A stretch of DNA of 64,000 nt from Eutreptiella sp. 'Long Island Sound 2002' (lineage: Eukaryota; Euglenozoa; Euglenophyceae; Eutreptiales; Eutreptiaceae), in NCBI GenBank assembly GCA_964036045.1, contig OZ038380.1, positions 6,595,913 through 6,659,912 on the forward strand. Reading direction: 5' to 3'. Of the stretch, positions 36,590-50,789 are shown in pieces; within the stretch, counting starts at the first letter, position 1, and each line of letters opens with the position of its first letter. A program made the translations under genes and the position numbers. The notes beneath the pieces are model-generated. The model was not told the DNA's origin, ran no database searches, and worked only from the letters and a program-made list of their open reading frames with translations.

Positions 36590-38900
36590 TTTACCACAGT
36601 CCAACCATGACTTCGGCACAAAGGATGCATGGCCAAGACCGAGCCAGTTTTGGGGCACAGTGGCCACAATGTGGGGCACAAACTGTGAGTGCAGCATTGC
36701 AGCAAAAAACACATGGTTAGACCCCAGTTTTGTGTGCAATAATGATTTACCACAGTCCAATCATGACTTCTGCACAAAGGATGCATGGCCAAGACCGAGC
36801 CAGTTTTGGAGCATTGTGACCACAATGTGGGGCACAAACAGTGAGTGCAGCATTGCCGCAAAAAACACATGGTTAGACCCCAGTTTTGTGTGCAATAATG
36901 ATTTACCACAGTCCAACCATGACTTCGGCACAAAGGATGCATGGCCAAGACCGAGCCAGTTTTGGGGCACAGTGGCCACAATGTGGGGCACAAACTGTGA
37001 GTGCAGCATTGCAGCAAAAAACACATGGTTAGACCCCAGTTTTGTGTGCAATAATGATTTACCACAGTCCAATCATGACTTCTGCACAAAGGCTGCATGG
37101 CCAAGACCGAGCCAGTTTTGGAGCATTGTGACCACAATGTGGGGCACAAACAGTGAGTGCAGCATTGCCGCAAAAAACACATGGTTAGACCCCAGTTTTG
37201 TGTGCAATAATGATTTACCACAGTCCAACCATGACTTCGGCACAAAGGATGCATGGCCAAAACCGAGCCAGTTTTGGGGCACAGTGGCCACAATGTGGGG
37301 CACAAACAGTGAGTGCAGCATTGCCGCAAAAAACACATGGTTAGACCCCAGTTTTGTGTGCAATAATGATTTACCACAGTCCAACCATGACTTCGGCACA
37401 AAGGCTGCATGGCCAAGACCGAGCCAGTTTTCGGGCACAGTGGCCACAATGTGGGGCACAAACTGTGAGTGCAGCATTGCCGCAAAAAACACATGGTTAG
37501 ACCCCAGTTTTGTGTGTAATAATGATTTACCACAGTCCAACCATGACTTCGGCACAAAGGATGCATGGCCAAGACCGGGCCAGTTTTGGGGCACAGTGGC
37601 CACAATGTGGGGCACAAACTGTGAGTGCAGCATTGCCGCAAAAAACACATGGTGAGACCCCAGTTTTGTGTGTAATAATGATTTACCACAGTCCAACCAT
37701 GACTTCTGCACAAAAGCTGCATGGCCAAGACCGAGCCAGGTTTTTGGCACAGTGGCCCAATTGTGGGGCACAAACTGTGGGTGCAGCATTGCCGCAAAAA
37801 ACACATGGTGAGACCCCAGTTTTGTGTGTAATAATGATTTACCACAGTCCAATCATGACTTCTGCACAAAGGATGCATGGCCAAGACCGAGCCAGTTTTG
37901 GAGCATTGTGACCACAATGTGGGGCACAAACAGTGAGTGCAGCATTGCCGCAAAAAACACATGGTTAGACCCCAGTTTTGTGTGCAATAATGATTTACCA
38001 CAGTCCAACCATGACTTCGGCACAAAGGATGCATGGCCAAGACCGAGCCAGTTTTGGGGCACAGTGGCCACAATGTGGGGCACAAACTGTGAGTGCAGCA
38101 TTGCCGCAAAAAACACACGGTTAGACCGCAGTTTTGTGTGCAATAATGATTTACCACAGTCCAACCATGACTTCTGCACAAAGGCTGCATGGCCAAGACC
38201 GAGCCAGGTTTGGAGCATTGTGACCACAATGTGGGGCACAAACAGTGAGTGCAGCATTGCCGCAAAAAACACATGGTTAGACCCCAGTTTTGTGTGCAAT
38301 AATGATTTACCACAGTCCAACCATGACTTCGGCACAAAGGATGCATGGCCAAGACCGAGCCAGCTTTCGGGCACGGTGGCCACAATGTGGGGCACAAACA
38401 GTGAGTGCAGCATTGCCGCAAAAAACACATGGTTAGACCCCTGTTTTGTGTGTAATAATGATTTACCACAGTCCAACCATGACTTCGGCACAAAGGCTGC
38501 ATGGCCAAGACCGAGCCAGTTTTGGGGCAGAGTGGCCACAATGTGGGGCACAAACTGTGAGTGCAGCATTGCCGCAAAAAACACATGCTTAGACCCCAGT
38601 TTTGTGTGCAATAATGATTTACCACAGTCCAACCATGACTTCGGCACAAAGGATGCATGGCCAAGACCGAGCCAGTTTTGGGGCACAGTGGCCACAATGT
38701 GGGGCGCAAACTGTGAGTGCAGCATTGCCGCAAAAAACACATGGTTAGACCCCTGTTTTGTGTGTAATAATGATTTACCACAGTCCAACCATGACTTCGG
38801 CACAAAGGCTGCATGGCCAAGACCGAGCCAGTTTTGGGGCAGAGTGGCCACAATGTGGGGCACAAACTGTGAGTGCAGCATTGCCGCAAAAAACACATGC
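36590..38900 (+). repeat. Dimeric (312-bp) higher-order repeat zone
   Basis: The variant CTTCGGCACAAAGGATGC recurs at 312-bp spacing (about 36612, 36924, 37236, and again from about 38016), alternating with units that have CTTCTGCACAAAGG. Most units here also have TTAGACCCC, so a + strand frame stays open for hundreds of codons. That follows from unit type and is not evidence of a gene. Confidence 0.78.
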
Positions 38901-41255
38901 TTAGACCCCAGTTTTGTGTGCAATAATGATTTACCACAGTCCAACCATGACTTGTGCACAAAAGCTGCATGGCCAAGACCGAGCCAGTTTTGGGGCACAG
39001 TGGCCCAAATGTGGGGCACAAGCTGTGAGTGCAGCATTGCCGCAAAAAACACATGGTTAGACCCAAGCTTTGTGTGCAATAATGACTTACCACAGTCGAA
39101 TCATGACTTCTGCACAAAGGCTGCATGGCCAAGACCGAGCCAGCTTTGGGGCACAGTGGCCACGATGTGGGGCACAAACAGTGAGTGCAGCATTGCCGCA
39201 AAAAACACATGGTTAGACCCCAGTTTTGTCTGCAAAAATGATTTACCACAGTCCAATCATGACTTCTGCACAAAGGCTGCGTGGCCAAGACCGAGCCAGT
39301 TTTGGGGCACAGTGGCCACAATGTGGGGCACAAACAGTGAGTGCAGCATTGCCGCAAAACACACATGGTTAGACCCCAGTTTTGTGTGCAATAATGATTT
39401 ACCACAGTCCAACCATGACTTCTGCACAAAGGCTGCATGGCCAAGACCGAGCCAGTTTTGGGGCACAGTGGCCACAATGTGGGGCACAAACTGTGAGTGC
39501 AGCATTGCGGCAAAAAACACATGGTGAGAGCCCAGTTTTGTGTGTAATAATGATTTACCACAGTCGAATCATGACTTCTGCACAAAGGCTGCATGGCCAA
39601 GACCGAGCCAGTTTTGGAGCATTGTGACCACAATGTGGGGCACAAACTGTGAGTGCAGCATTGCCGCAAAAAACACATGGTGAGACCCCAGTTTTGTGCG
39701 TAATAATGATTTACCACAGTCCAATCATGACTTCTGCACAAAGGCTGCATGGCCAAGACCGAGCCAGTTTTGGAGCATTGTGACCACAATGTGGAGCACA
39801 AACAGTGAGTGCAGCATTGCCGCAAAAAACACATGGTGAGACCCCAGTTTTGTGTGTAATGATAATTTACCACAGTCGAATCATGACTTCTGCACAAAGG
39901 CTGCATGGCCAAGACCGAGCCAGATTTGGGGCACAGTGGCCACAATGTGGGGCACAAACTGTGAGTGCAGCATTGCCGCAAAAAACACATGGTTAGACCC
40001 CAGTTTTGTGTGTAATAATGATTTACCACAGTCCAATCATGACTTCTGCACAAAGGCTGCATGGCCAAGACCGAGCCAGTTTTGGGGCACAGTGGCCACG
40101 ATGTGGGGCACAAACAGTGAGTGCAGCATTGCCGCAAAAAACACATGGTGAGACCCCAGTTTTGTGTGTAATAATGATTTACCACAGTCCAATCATGACT
40201 TCTGCACAAAGGCTGCATGGCCAAGACCGAGCCAGTTTTGGGGCACAGTGGCCACAATGTGGGGCACAAACAGTGAGTGCAGCATTGCCGCAAAAAACAC
40301 ATGGTTAGACCCCAGTTTTGTGTGCAATATTGATTTACCACAGACCAACCATGACTTCTGCACAAAGGCTGCATGGCCAAGACCGAGCCAGTTTTGGGGC
40401 ACCTTGGCCACAATGTGGGGCACAAACTGTGAGTGCAGCATTGCCGCAAAAAACACACGGCGAGACCCCAGTTTTGTGTGTAATAATGATTTACCACAGT
40501 CGAATCCTGACTTCTGCACAAAGGCTGCATGGCCAAGACCGAGCCAGTTTTGGGGCACAGTGGCCACAATGTGGGGCACAAACTGTGAGTGCAGCATTGC
40601 CGCCAAAAACACATGGTGAGACCCCTGTTTTGTGTGCAATAATGATTTACCACAGTCCAACCATGACTTCTGCACAAAGGCTGCATGGCCAAGACCGAGC
40701 CAGCTTTGGAGCATTGTGGCCACAATGTGGGGCACAAACTGTGAGTGCAGCATTGCCGCAAAAAACACATGGTTAGACCCCAGTTTTGTGTGTAATAATG
40801 ATTTACCACAGTCCAATCATGACTTCTGCACAAAGGCTGCATGGCCAAGACCGAGCCAGTTTTGGGGCACCCTGGCCAAAATGTGGGGCACAAACTGTGA
40901 GTGCAGCATTGCCGCAAAAAACACACGGTGAGACCCCAGTTTTGTGTGTAATAATGATTTACCACAGTCCAATCATGACTTCTGCACAAAGGCTGCATGG
41001 CCAAGACCGAGCCAGTTTTGGAGCATTGTGACCACAATGTGGGGCACAAACTGTGAGTGCAGCATTGCCGCAAAAAACACATGGTGAGACCCCAGTTTTG
41101 TGTGCAATAATGATTTACCACAGTCGAATCATGACTTCTGCACAAAGGCTGCATGGCCAAGACCGAGCCAGTTTTGGAGCATTGTGACCACAATGTGGGG
41201 CACAAACTGTGAGTGCAGCATTGCCGCAAAAAACACGTGGTGAGACCCCAGTTTT

Positions 41256-42334
41256 GTGTGCAATAATTATTTACCACAGTCCAATTATGACTTCTGCACA
41301 AGGCTGCATGGCCAAGACCGAGCCAGTTTTGGGGCACAGTGGCCACAATGTGGGGCACAAACAGTGAGTGCAGCATTGCCGCAAAAAACACATGGTGAGA
41401 CCCCTGTTTTGTGTGCAATAATGATTTACTACAGTCCAATCATGACTTCTGCACAAAGGCTGCATGGCCAAGACCGAGCCAGTTTTGGGGCACAGTGGCC
41501 CAAATGTGGGGCACAAACTGTGAGTGCAGCATTGCCGCAAAAAACACATGGTTAGACCCCAGTTTTGTGTGTAATAATGATTTACCACAGTCCAACCATG
41601 ACTTCTGCACAAAGGCTGCATGGCCAAGACCGAGCCAGTTTTGGAGCATTGTGACCACAATGTGGGGCACAAACAGTGAGTGCAGCATTGCCGCAAAAAA
41701 CACATGGTGAGACCCCAGTTTTGTGTGTAATAATGATTTACCACAGTCCAATCATGACTTCTGCACAAAGGCTGCATGGCCAAGACCGAGCCAGTTTTGG
41801 AGCATTGTGACCACAATGTGGGGCACAAACTGTGAGTGCAGCATTGCCGCAAAAAACACATGGTGAGACCCCAGTTTTGTGTGCAATAATGATTTACCAC
41901 AGTCGAATCATGACTTCTGCACAAAGGCTGCATGGCCAAGACCGAGCCAGTTTTGGAGTATTGTGACCACAATGTGGGGCACAAACTGTGAGTGCAGCAT
42001 TGCCGCAAAAAACACGTGGTGAGACCCCAGTTTTGTGTGCAATAATTATTTACCACAGTCCAATCATGACTTCTGCACAAGGCTGCATGGCCAAGACCGA
42101 GCCAGTTTTGGGGCACAGTGGCCACAATGTGGGGCACAAACAGTGAGTGCAGCATTGCCGCAAAACACACATGGTGAGACCCCTGTTTTGTGTGCAATAA
42201 TGATTTACCACAGTCCAATCATGACTTCTGCACAAAGGCTGCATGGCCAGGACCGAGCCAGTTTTGGGGCACAGTGGCCCAAATGTGGGGCACAAACTGT
42301 GAGTGCAGCATTGCCGCAAAAAACACATGGTTAG
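41256..42334 (+). repeat. Five-monomer duplication carrying a shared 1-nt deletion
   Basis: 41256-41555 and 42035-42334 lie 779 bp apart (five monomers minus one base). Both have AATAATTATTTACC and TGCACAAGGCTGC, the latter missing one A. The deletion therefore preceded the duplication. Confidence 0.8.
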
Positions 42335-45300
42335 ACCCCAGTTTTGTGTGTAATAATGATTTACCACAGTCCAACCATGACTTCTGCACAAAGGCTGCAT
42401 GGCCAAGACCGAGCCAGTTTCGGAGCATTGTGACCACAATGTGGGGCACAAACAGTGAGTGCAGCATTGCCGCAAAAAACACATGGTGAGACCCCAGTTT
42501 TGTGTGTAATAATGATTTACCACAGTCCAATCATGACTTCTGCACAAAGGCTGCATGGCCAAGACCGAGCCAGTTTTGGGGCACAGTGGCCACAATGTGG
42601 GGCACAAACAGTGAGTGCAGCGTTGCCGCAAAAAACACATGGTGAGACCCCTGTTTTGTGTGCAATAATGATTTACCACAGTCCAATCATGACTTCTGCA
42701 CAAAGGCTGCATGCCCAAGACCGAGCCAGTTTTGGAGCATTGTGACCACAATGTGGGGCACAAACTGTGAGTGCAGCATTGCCGCAAAAAACACATGGTG
42801 AGACCCCAGTTTTGTGTGTAATAATGATTTACCACAGTCGAATCATGACTTCTGCACAAAGGCTGCATGGCCAAGACCGAGCCAGTTTTGGAGCATTGCG
42901 ACCACAATGTGGGGCACAAACTGTGAGTGCAGCATTGCCGCAAAAAACACATGGTGAGACCCCAGTTTTGTGTGCAATAATGATTTACCACAGTCCAATC
43001 ATGACTTCTGCACAAAGGCTGCATGGCCAAGACCGAGCCAGTTTTGGGGCACAGTGGTCCAAATGTGGGGCACAAACTGTGAGTGCAGCATTGCCGCAAA
43101 AAACACATGGTTAGACCCCAGTTTTGTGTGTAATAATGATTTACCACAGTCCAATCATGACTTCTGCACAAAGGCTGCATGCCCAAGACCGAGCCAGTTT
43201 TGGAGCATTGTGACCACAATGTGGGGCACAAACAGTGAGTGCTGCATTGCCGCAAAAAACACATGGTGAGACCCCAGTTTTGTGTGTAATAATGATTTAC
43301 CACAGTCCAATCATGACTTCTGCACAAAGGCTGCATGGCCAAGACCGAGCCACTTTTGGGGCACAGTGGCCACAATGTGGGGCACAAACAGTGAGTGCAG
43401 CATTGCCGCAAAAAACACATGGTGAGACCCCAGTTTTGTGTGCAATAATGATTTACCACAGTCCAATCATGACTTCTGCACAAAGGCTGCATGGCCAAGA
43501 CCGAGCCAGTTTAGGGGCACAGTGGCCACAATGTGGGGCACAAACAGTGAGTGCAGCATTGCCGCAAAAGACACATGGTGAGACCCCAGTTTTGTGTGCA
43601 ATAATGATTTACCACAGTCCAACCATGACTTCTGCACAAAGGCTGCATGGCCAAGACCGAGCCAGTTTTGGGGCACAGTGGCCACAATGTGGGGCACAAA
43701 CAGTGAGTGCAGCATTGCCGCAAAAAACACATGGTGAGACCCCAGTTTTGTGTGTAATATTGATTTACCACAGTCCAATCATGACTTCTGCACAAAGGCT
43801 GCATGGCCAAGACCGAGCCAGTTTTGGGGCACAGTGGCCACAATGTGGGGCACAAACAGTGAGTGCAGCATTGCCGCAAAAAACACATGGTGAGACCCCT
43901 GTTTTGTGTGCAATAATGATTTACCACAGTCCAACCATGACTTCTGCACAAAGGCTGCATGGCCAAGACCGAGCCAGTTTTGGGGCACAGTGGCCACAAT
44001 GTGGGGCACAAACTGTGAGTGCAGCATTGCCACAAAAAACACATGGTGAGACCCCCGTTTTGTATGTAATAATGATTTACCACAGTCCAACCATGACTTC
44101 TGCACAAAGGCTGCATGGCCAAGACCGAGCCAGATTTGGGGCACAGTGGCCACAATGTGGGGCACAAACTGTGAGTGCAGCATTGCCGCAAAAAACACAT
44201 GGTGAGACCCCAGTTTTGTGTGTAATAATGATTTACCACAGTCCAACCATGACTTCTGCACAAAGGCTGCATGGCCAAGACCGAGCCAGTTTTGGGGCAC
44301 AGTGGCCACAATGTGGGGCACAAACTGTGATTGCAGCATTGCCGCAAAAAACACATGGTGAGACCCCTGTTTTGTGTGCAATAATGATTTACCACAGTTC
44401 AATCATGACTTCTGCACAAAGGCTGCATGGCCAAGACCGAGCCAGTTTTGGGGCACAGTGGCCACAATGTGGGGCACAAACTGTGAGTGCAGCATTGCCG
44501 CAAAAAACACATGGTTAGACCCCAGTTTTGTGTGCAATAATGATTTACCACAGTTCAACCATGACTTCTGCACAAAGGCTGCATGGCCAAGACCGAGCCA
44601 GTTTTGGGGCACAGTGGCCACAATGTGGGGCACAAACTGTGAGTGCAGCATTGCCGCAAAAAATACATGGTTAGACCCCAGTTTTGTGTGTAATAATGAT
44701 TTACCACAGTCCAATCATGACTTCTGCACAAAGGCTGCATGGCCAAGACCGAGGCAGTTTTGGAGCATTGTGACCACAATGTGGGGCACAAACTGTGAGT
44801 GCAGCATTGCCGCAAAAAACACATGGTGAGACCCCAGTTTTGTGTGTAATAATGATTTACCACAGTCCAGTCATGACTTCTGCACAAAGGCTGCATGGCC
44901 AAGACCGAGCCAGCTTTGGGGCACAGTGGCCACAATGTGGGGCACAAACAGTGAGTGCAGCATTGCCGCAAAAAACACACGGTGAGACCCCAGTTTTGTG
45001 TGTAATAATGATTTACCACAGTCCAACCATGACTTCTGCACAAAGGCTGCATGGCCAAGACCGAGCCAGTTTTGGGGCACAGTGGCCACAATTTGGGGCA
45101 CAAACAGTGAGTGCAGCATTGCCGCAAAAAACACATGGTTAGACCCCAGTTTTGTGTGCAATAATGATTTACCACAGTTCAACCATGACTTCTGCACAAA
45201 GGCTGCATGGCCAAGACCGAGCCAGTTTTGGGGCACAGTGGCCACAATGTGGGGCACAAACTGTGAGTGCAGCATTGCCGCAAAAAACACATGGTTAGAC

Positions 45301-48300
45301 CCCAGTTTTGTGTGCAATAATGATTTACCACAGTTCAATCATGACTTCTGCACAAAGGCTGCATGGCCAAGACCGAGCCAGTTTTGGGGCACAGTGGCCA
45401 CAATGTGGGGCACAAACTGTGAGTGCAGCATTGCCGCAAAAAACACATGGTTAGACCCCAGTTTTGTGTGCAATAATGATTTACCACAGTCCAATCATGA
45501 CTTCTGCACAAAGGCTGCATGGCCAAGACCGAGCCAGTTTTGGGGCACAGTGGCCACAATGTGGGGCACAAACTGTGAGTGCAGCATTGCCGCAAAAAAC
45601 ACATGGTTAGACCCCAGTTTTGTGTGCAATAATGATTTACCACAGTTCAACCATGACTTCTGCACAAGGGCTGCATGGCCAAGACCGAGCCAGTTTTGGG
45701 GCACAGTGGCCACAATGTGGGGCACAAACTGTGAGTGCAGCATTGCCGCAAAAAATACATGGTTAGACCCCAGTTTTGTGTGTAATAATGATTTACCACA
45801 GTCCAATCATGACTTCTGCACAAAGGCTGCATGGCCAAGACCGAGCCAGTTCTGGAGCATTGTGACCACAATGTGGGGCACAAACTGTGAGTGCAGCATT
45901 GCCGCAAAAAACACATGGTTAGACCCCAGTTTGGTGTGTAATAATGATTTACCACAGTCCAATCATGACTTCTGCACAAAGGCTGCATGGCCAGGACCGA
46001 GCCAGTTTTGGGGCACAGTGGCCACAATGCGGGGCACAAACTGTGAGTGCAGCGTTGCCGCAAAAAACACATGGTGAGAACCCAGTTTTGTGTGTAATAA
46101 TGATTTACCACAGTCCAACCATGACTTCCGCACAAAGGCTGCATGGCCAAGACCGAGCCAGTTTTGGGGCACAGTGGCCACAATGTGGGGCACAAACTGT
46201 GAGTGCAGCATTGCCGCAAAAAACACATGGTGAGACCCCTGTTTTGTGTGTAATAATGATTTGCCACAGTCCAATCATGACTTCTGCACAAAGGCTGCAT
46301 GGCCAAGACCGAGCCAGTTTTGGAGCATTGTGACCACAATGTGGTGCACAAACTGTGAGTGCAGCATTGCCGCAAAAAACACATGGTGAGGCCCCAGTTT
46401 TGTGTGTAATAATGATTTACCACAGTCCAATCATGACTTCTGCACAAAGGCTGCATGGCCAAGACCGAGCCAGTTTTGGGGCACAGTGGCCACAATGTGG
46501 GGCACAAACAGTGAGTGCAGCGTTGCTGCAAAAAACACATGGTGAGACCCCTGTTTTGTGTGTAATAATGATTTACCACAGTCCAACCATGACTTCTGCA
46601 CAAAGGCTGCATGGCCAAGACCGAGCCAGTTTTGGAGCATTGTGACCACAATGTGGGGCACAAACTGTGAGTGCAGCATTGCCGCAAAAAACACATGGTG
46701 AGACCCCAGTTTTGTGTGCAATAATGATTTACCACAGTCCAACCATGACTTCTGCACAAAGGCTGCATGGCCAAGACCGAGCCAGTTTTGGAGCATTGTG
46801 ACCACAATGTGGGGCACAAACTGTGAGTGCAGCATTGCCGCAAAAAACACATTGTGAGACCCCAGTTTTGTGTGCAAAAATGATTTACCACAGTCCAACC
46901 ATGACTTCTGCACAAAGGCTGCATGGCCAAGACCGAGCCAGTTTTGGAGCATTGTGACCACAATGTGGGGCACAAACTGTGAGTGCAGCATTGCCGCAAA
47001 AAACACATGGTGAGACCCCTGTTTTTTGTGCAATAATGATTTACCACAGTCCAACCATGACTTCTGCACAAAGGCTGCATGGCCAAGACCGACCCGGCTT
47101 TGGAGCATTGTGACCACAATGTGGGGCACCAACAGTGAGTGCAGCATTGCCGCAAAAAACACATGGTTAGACCCCAGTTTGGTGTGTAATAATGATTTAC
47201 CACAGTCCAATCATGACTTCTGCACAAAGGCTGCATGGCCAGGACCGAGCCAGTTTTGGGGCACCCTGGCCACAATGTGGGGCACAAACTGTGAGTGCAG
47301 CATTGCCGCAAAAAATACATGGTTAGACCCCAGTTTTGTGTGTAATAATGATTTACCACAGTCCAATCATGACTTCTGCACAAAGGCTGCATGGCCAAGA
47401 CCGAGCCGGTTTTGGAGCATTGTGACCACAATGTGGGGCACAAACTGTGAGTGCAGCATTGCCGCAAAAACCACATGGTTAGACCCCAGTTTGGTGTGTA
47501 ATAATGATTTACCACAGTCCAATCATGACTTCTGCACAAAGGCTGCATGGCCAGGACCGAGCCAGTTTTGGGGCACAGTGGCCACAATGTGGGGCACAAA
47601 CTGTGAGTGCAGCGTTGCCGCAAAAAACACATGGTGAGAACCCAGTTTTGTGTGTAATAATGATTTACCACAGTCCAACCATGACTTCCGCACAAAGGCT
47701 GCATGGCCAAGACCGAGCCAGTTTTGGGGCACAGTGGCCACAATGTGGGGCACAAACAGTGAGTGCAGCATTGCCGCAAAAAACACATGGTGAGACCCCT
47801 GTTTTGTGTGTAATAATGATTTGCCACAGTCCAATCATGACTTCTGCACAAAGGCTGCATGGCCAAGACCGAGCCAGTTTTGGAGCATTGTGACCACAAT
47901 GTGGGGCACAAACTGTGAGTGCAGCATTGCCGCAAAAAACACATGGTGAGGCCCCAGTTTTGTGTGTAATAATGATTTACCACAGTCCAATCATGACTTC
48001 TGCACAAAGGCTGCATGGCCAGGACCGAGCCAGTTTTGGGGCACAGTGGCCACAATGTGGGGCACAAACTGTGAGTGCAGCGTTGCCGCAAAAAACACAT
48101 GGTGAGAACCCAGTTTTGTGTGTAATAATGATTTACCACAGTCCAACCATGACTTCTGCACAAAGGCTGCATGGCCAAGACCGAGCCAGTTTTGGGGCAC
48201 AGTGGCCACAATGTGGGGCACAAACTGTGAGTGCAGCATTGCCGCAAAAAACACATGGCGAGACCCCTGTTTTGTGTGTAATAATGATTTGCCACAGTCC

Positions 48301-48607
48301 AATCATGACTTCTGCACAAAGGCTGCATGGCCAAGACCGAGCCAGTTTTGGAGCATTGTGACCACAATGTGGGGCACAAACTGTGAGTGCAGCATTGCCG
48401 CAAAAAACACATGGTGAGACCCCTGTTTTGTGTGTAATAATGATTTGCCACAGTCCAATCATGACTTCTGCACAAAGGCTGCATGGCCAAGACCGAGCCA
48501 GTTTTGGAGCATTGTGACCACAATGTGGGGCACAAACTGTGAGTGCAGCATTGCCGCAAAAAACACATGGTGAGGCCCCAGTTTTGTGTGTAATAATGAT
48601 TTACCAC

Positions 48608-48625
48608 AGTCCAATCATGACTTCT
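48608..48625 (+). repeat. Target-site duplication, left copy (element copy 2)
   Basis: AGTCCAATCATGACTTCT, identical to 57979-57996. It lies in a different part of the monomer from the insertion site of copy 1. Confidence 0.94.
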
Positions 48626-48643
48626 TTTTTTTTTTTTTTTTTT

Positions 48644-50789
48644 ATAAAACAAAGTTCAATGATACAGTGCCTCGTCCTGGGTTAGCCCATCATACAACGA
48701 TTGACCCTCATCCCGGGACAGTGGGTCATGGTGACAACGGGCTGCAGGTTAGTGGCACAGGGCACGACTTTGCAGTTTAGAAAAGAAAATAGACATGGCG
48801 GCATCACCACAAGCATACGCCCTACTGCTGTACCCGGGGGTGACAGAGTGGAAGGGGTGCCTGGCGGGCTGGAGGTTGCCGGTACCGTGAGACCAGTCAT
48901 ACAGGGAGCAGGTGAAGGAGAGGGGCAGCCCCACTTGCTGTGGAGTGTAGGGGTCACCCAGTCAGGGGATGAAACCAAATAAAATAGTAAAGCGAAATCA
49001 GAGGAGCCGATGGGGGAAGGGGGGGCAAGGCTGACAGCACAAGCATGGCAACACGGATCAGTGGTGTACTGTATCTCGCCTGAGAAATCCGCAGGGAGTG
49101 AGCGCCTGTAGTCTCTATGTAGAGGCCCTGATGGCAGGATCCCACTTAGATTAGGGGTTCTCGTAGCGTGGTGTTGCCGGCCAGTGATGCGAGGGCTCTG
49201 CGCACCTGAAGGAGGGACGACAGCACAGGGGCATATCTGGGGGGGGTGTTGCGGGGTGGCTTGATGACTTGAACAGTTGGGGCTGCACTGTGATCGGTGA
49301 AGCTGACTGTAAAGATCAGTTTAACCGCATCCTGCCCAGAGATGTACTACAGCATCTAGAAGAGGCTACCCAGTGGCTGCGGAATGAACGCCAGTGGCGG
49401 GCCACCCAGATGTTTTGGTCGATACATAAGTATGATAAATGCTTGGATAGGTGCGGGAAAGCGAGTGCGCATAATTTTGAAGTTATCAGCCATGAAGAAC
49501 TCACCAGCCTGATCCGTTTTTGCCTGCAAGAAGACAGGTTTTGCGTCGCTGTAGGACAATGTTGGTCCCGTGCCTTTGCTTTACCAATGGGAGGCCCGTT
49601 CAGCGCTCAAGCAGCGGACCTACATAGCATTTGGAAATTTCATTTGACTAAGCAACGTTTTTACGAGCTGGGTGAGTTATCATTCACTGCCAGGGGATCC
49701 CCCATCTGGAAGAACCCGAATGGGCGCATCGTGTCTTTGGCACAGTTCAGAGATAATATATTGGTTGCCGCTGTAGGGGTCGGTGCAACATGGGCCATGG
49801 CGGATGTCTGTAGGTTATTGGCGACTGCTTGGTCCCTGCGGGTACTGTGTCCTTGCATTTCTGACACCAACCAGGAGTGCTTGCGCCAGTGCATGGGCAG
49901 TGATTTGTATGCGCTGGGGCTTGCGGCTACACGACATGGGTCCTGTGGTACTGTGTGTGTGCACCCCTCTGCCCTGGATGCACGCTGGAATCTGAAACAT
50001 GGCGCCCCTTTACAGTCTGCATGGGCTGTTAATGAAACCAGCCTGACCACCCTGTTTACAGGTGTGCTAATGAACTATCGTCGGTTCTTGTCTTCTTGGG
50101 GCGATTACCTCTTGTCTGCTTCAGCTTGGCTACAAGTCAGCCTGCTGTGTGAACACCCCAAGGGGGTGGCTGTCCGGGCTTGCCAGCATGCTTTACATCG
50201 TTTACTGAGTCACACACCACATGACGTTTTTCTTAGCAAACGGTGGGTCACATGTATTGCACACCACATGCCCTGTTCGGACAGTCATGTCCGGTCTTGT
50301 CTGCGCCAATGGCTTCAGAAATATGCAGTGTGGCACGGGGATCGGTATGCCTCTTGGCATATACCACATGAGGGCCACCACACTGATTGGTGTGCTGACT
50401 GGTCCAGTTGGGCGGAGTAGCCCCCCACACCAAGGGGGGCGGGCGGGGGGAGGGGGTCAGGACTGTGATGTTGTGCTGGTTTCGTTCTATTAAAGAGACG
50501 CCAATGTCTGATTTATTTCTTGTACGCGACACTACTCCAGCGTGTTCATGGCATGGCTGGCCCAGTCTGAGCGGGCGTCCACTGTGCATATGCTGCAGGT
50601 CCGCGGTGTCGCTGTTCTCCACAGACATTGGCGAAAGGCGCCTAGGACCGGACATTCCGGTTCGTGATCAGCCTTGATCTCTTTTTTGGCTGTGCATGCT
50701 GTTGCTTGCGTGATCTCTCAGAGCGCAATCACCACTTGACACACCCACGTGTCACCGCACCGGGGGGGGGGGGCGGTGAGGGGGGTGGA
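48644..50789 (-). other. 3' UTR of element copy 2
   Basis: 2.15 kb in element sense. The terminal part (about 48644-48920) aligns with the end of copy 1, including CCCCCGGG and an ordered GACCC...GGGATG...GGGTC segment. TGACCC at 48702-48707 and GGGTCA at 48723-48728 could form a short hairpin. A piece around 50610-50640 (sense AATGTCTGTGGAG) also resembles copy 1 near 13755. The portion between holds the antisense reading frame 49188-50420. 48920-49187 shows no recognisable gene. Confidence 0.7.
49188..50420 (+). pseudogene. Divergent RT-like reading frame, antisense to copy 2, N-terminally incomplete
   Basis: Open frame after a TGA at 49185-49187; the first usable start-like codon is a TTG at 49269, so it probably lacks its true N-terminus. 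Palm-like motifs in order: GEADCKDQFNRI (motif A-like, conserved Asp), a linker with HEELTSLIRFCLQED, then FALPMGGPFSAQAADLHSIW (motif B-like, as in Penelope/telomerase-type GxPMGxxxS), then QFRDNILVAA (motif C-like). The second catalytic Asp is Asn. About 200 further residues are unrecognised and end in a His/Cys-rich segment (HHTDWCADWSSWAE). Stop is TAG. ATTAAA lies at 50489-50494. It does not resemble the YVDD RT of the surrounding element. It may be a captured fragment of another retroelement or gene; activity is doubtful. Confidence 0.6.

Larger units (their letters stand above)
14869..48625 (+). repeat. 156-bp tandem satellite array, middle block
   Basis: About 216 monomers of the same 156-bp unit, uninterrupted. 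Small lesions include a 24-bp deletion after TTACCACAG at about 31789, 1-nt deletions at about 27862, 36137, 41300 and 42078, and a 1-nt G insertion at about 16090. From roughly 19 to 45 kb nearly all units have GAGCCAG and TGAGACCCC. The TGAGGCCCC and GACCCAG variants that are common in the outer parts are almost absent there. The block ends at the left target-site duplication of copy 2. Confidence 0.97.

Noticed and set aside
36420-39527. + strand frames of 411 and 567 codons
   Set aside because: They arise where most units have TTAGACC instead of TGAGACC, so the recurring TGA is missing. They are satellite, not a gene.
48682-49145. Short ORFs between the T-run and the antisense RT-like frame
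   Set aside because: They are not in frame with 49188-50420, show no motif, and overlap the conserved non-coding tail.
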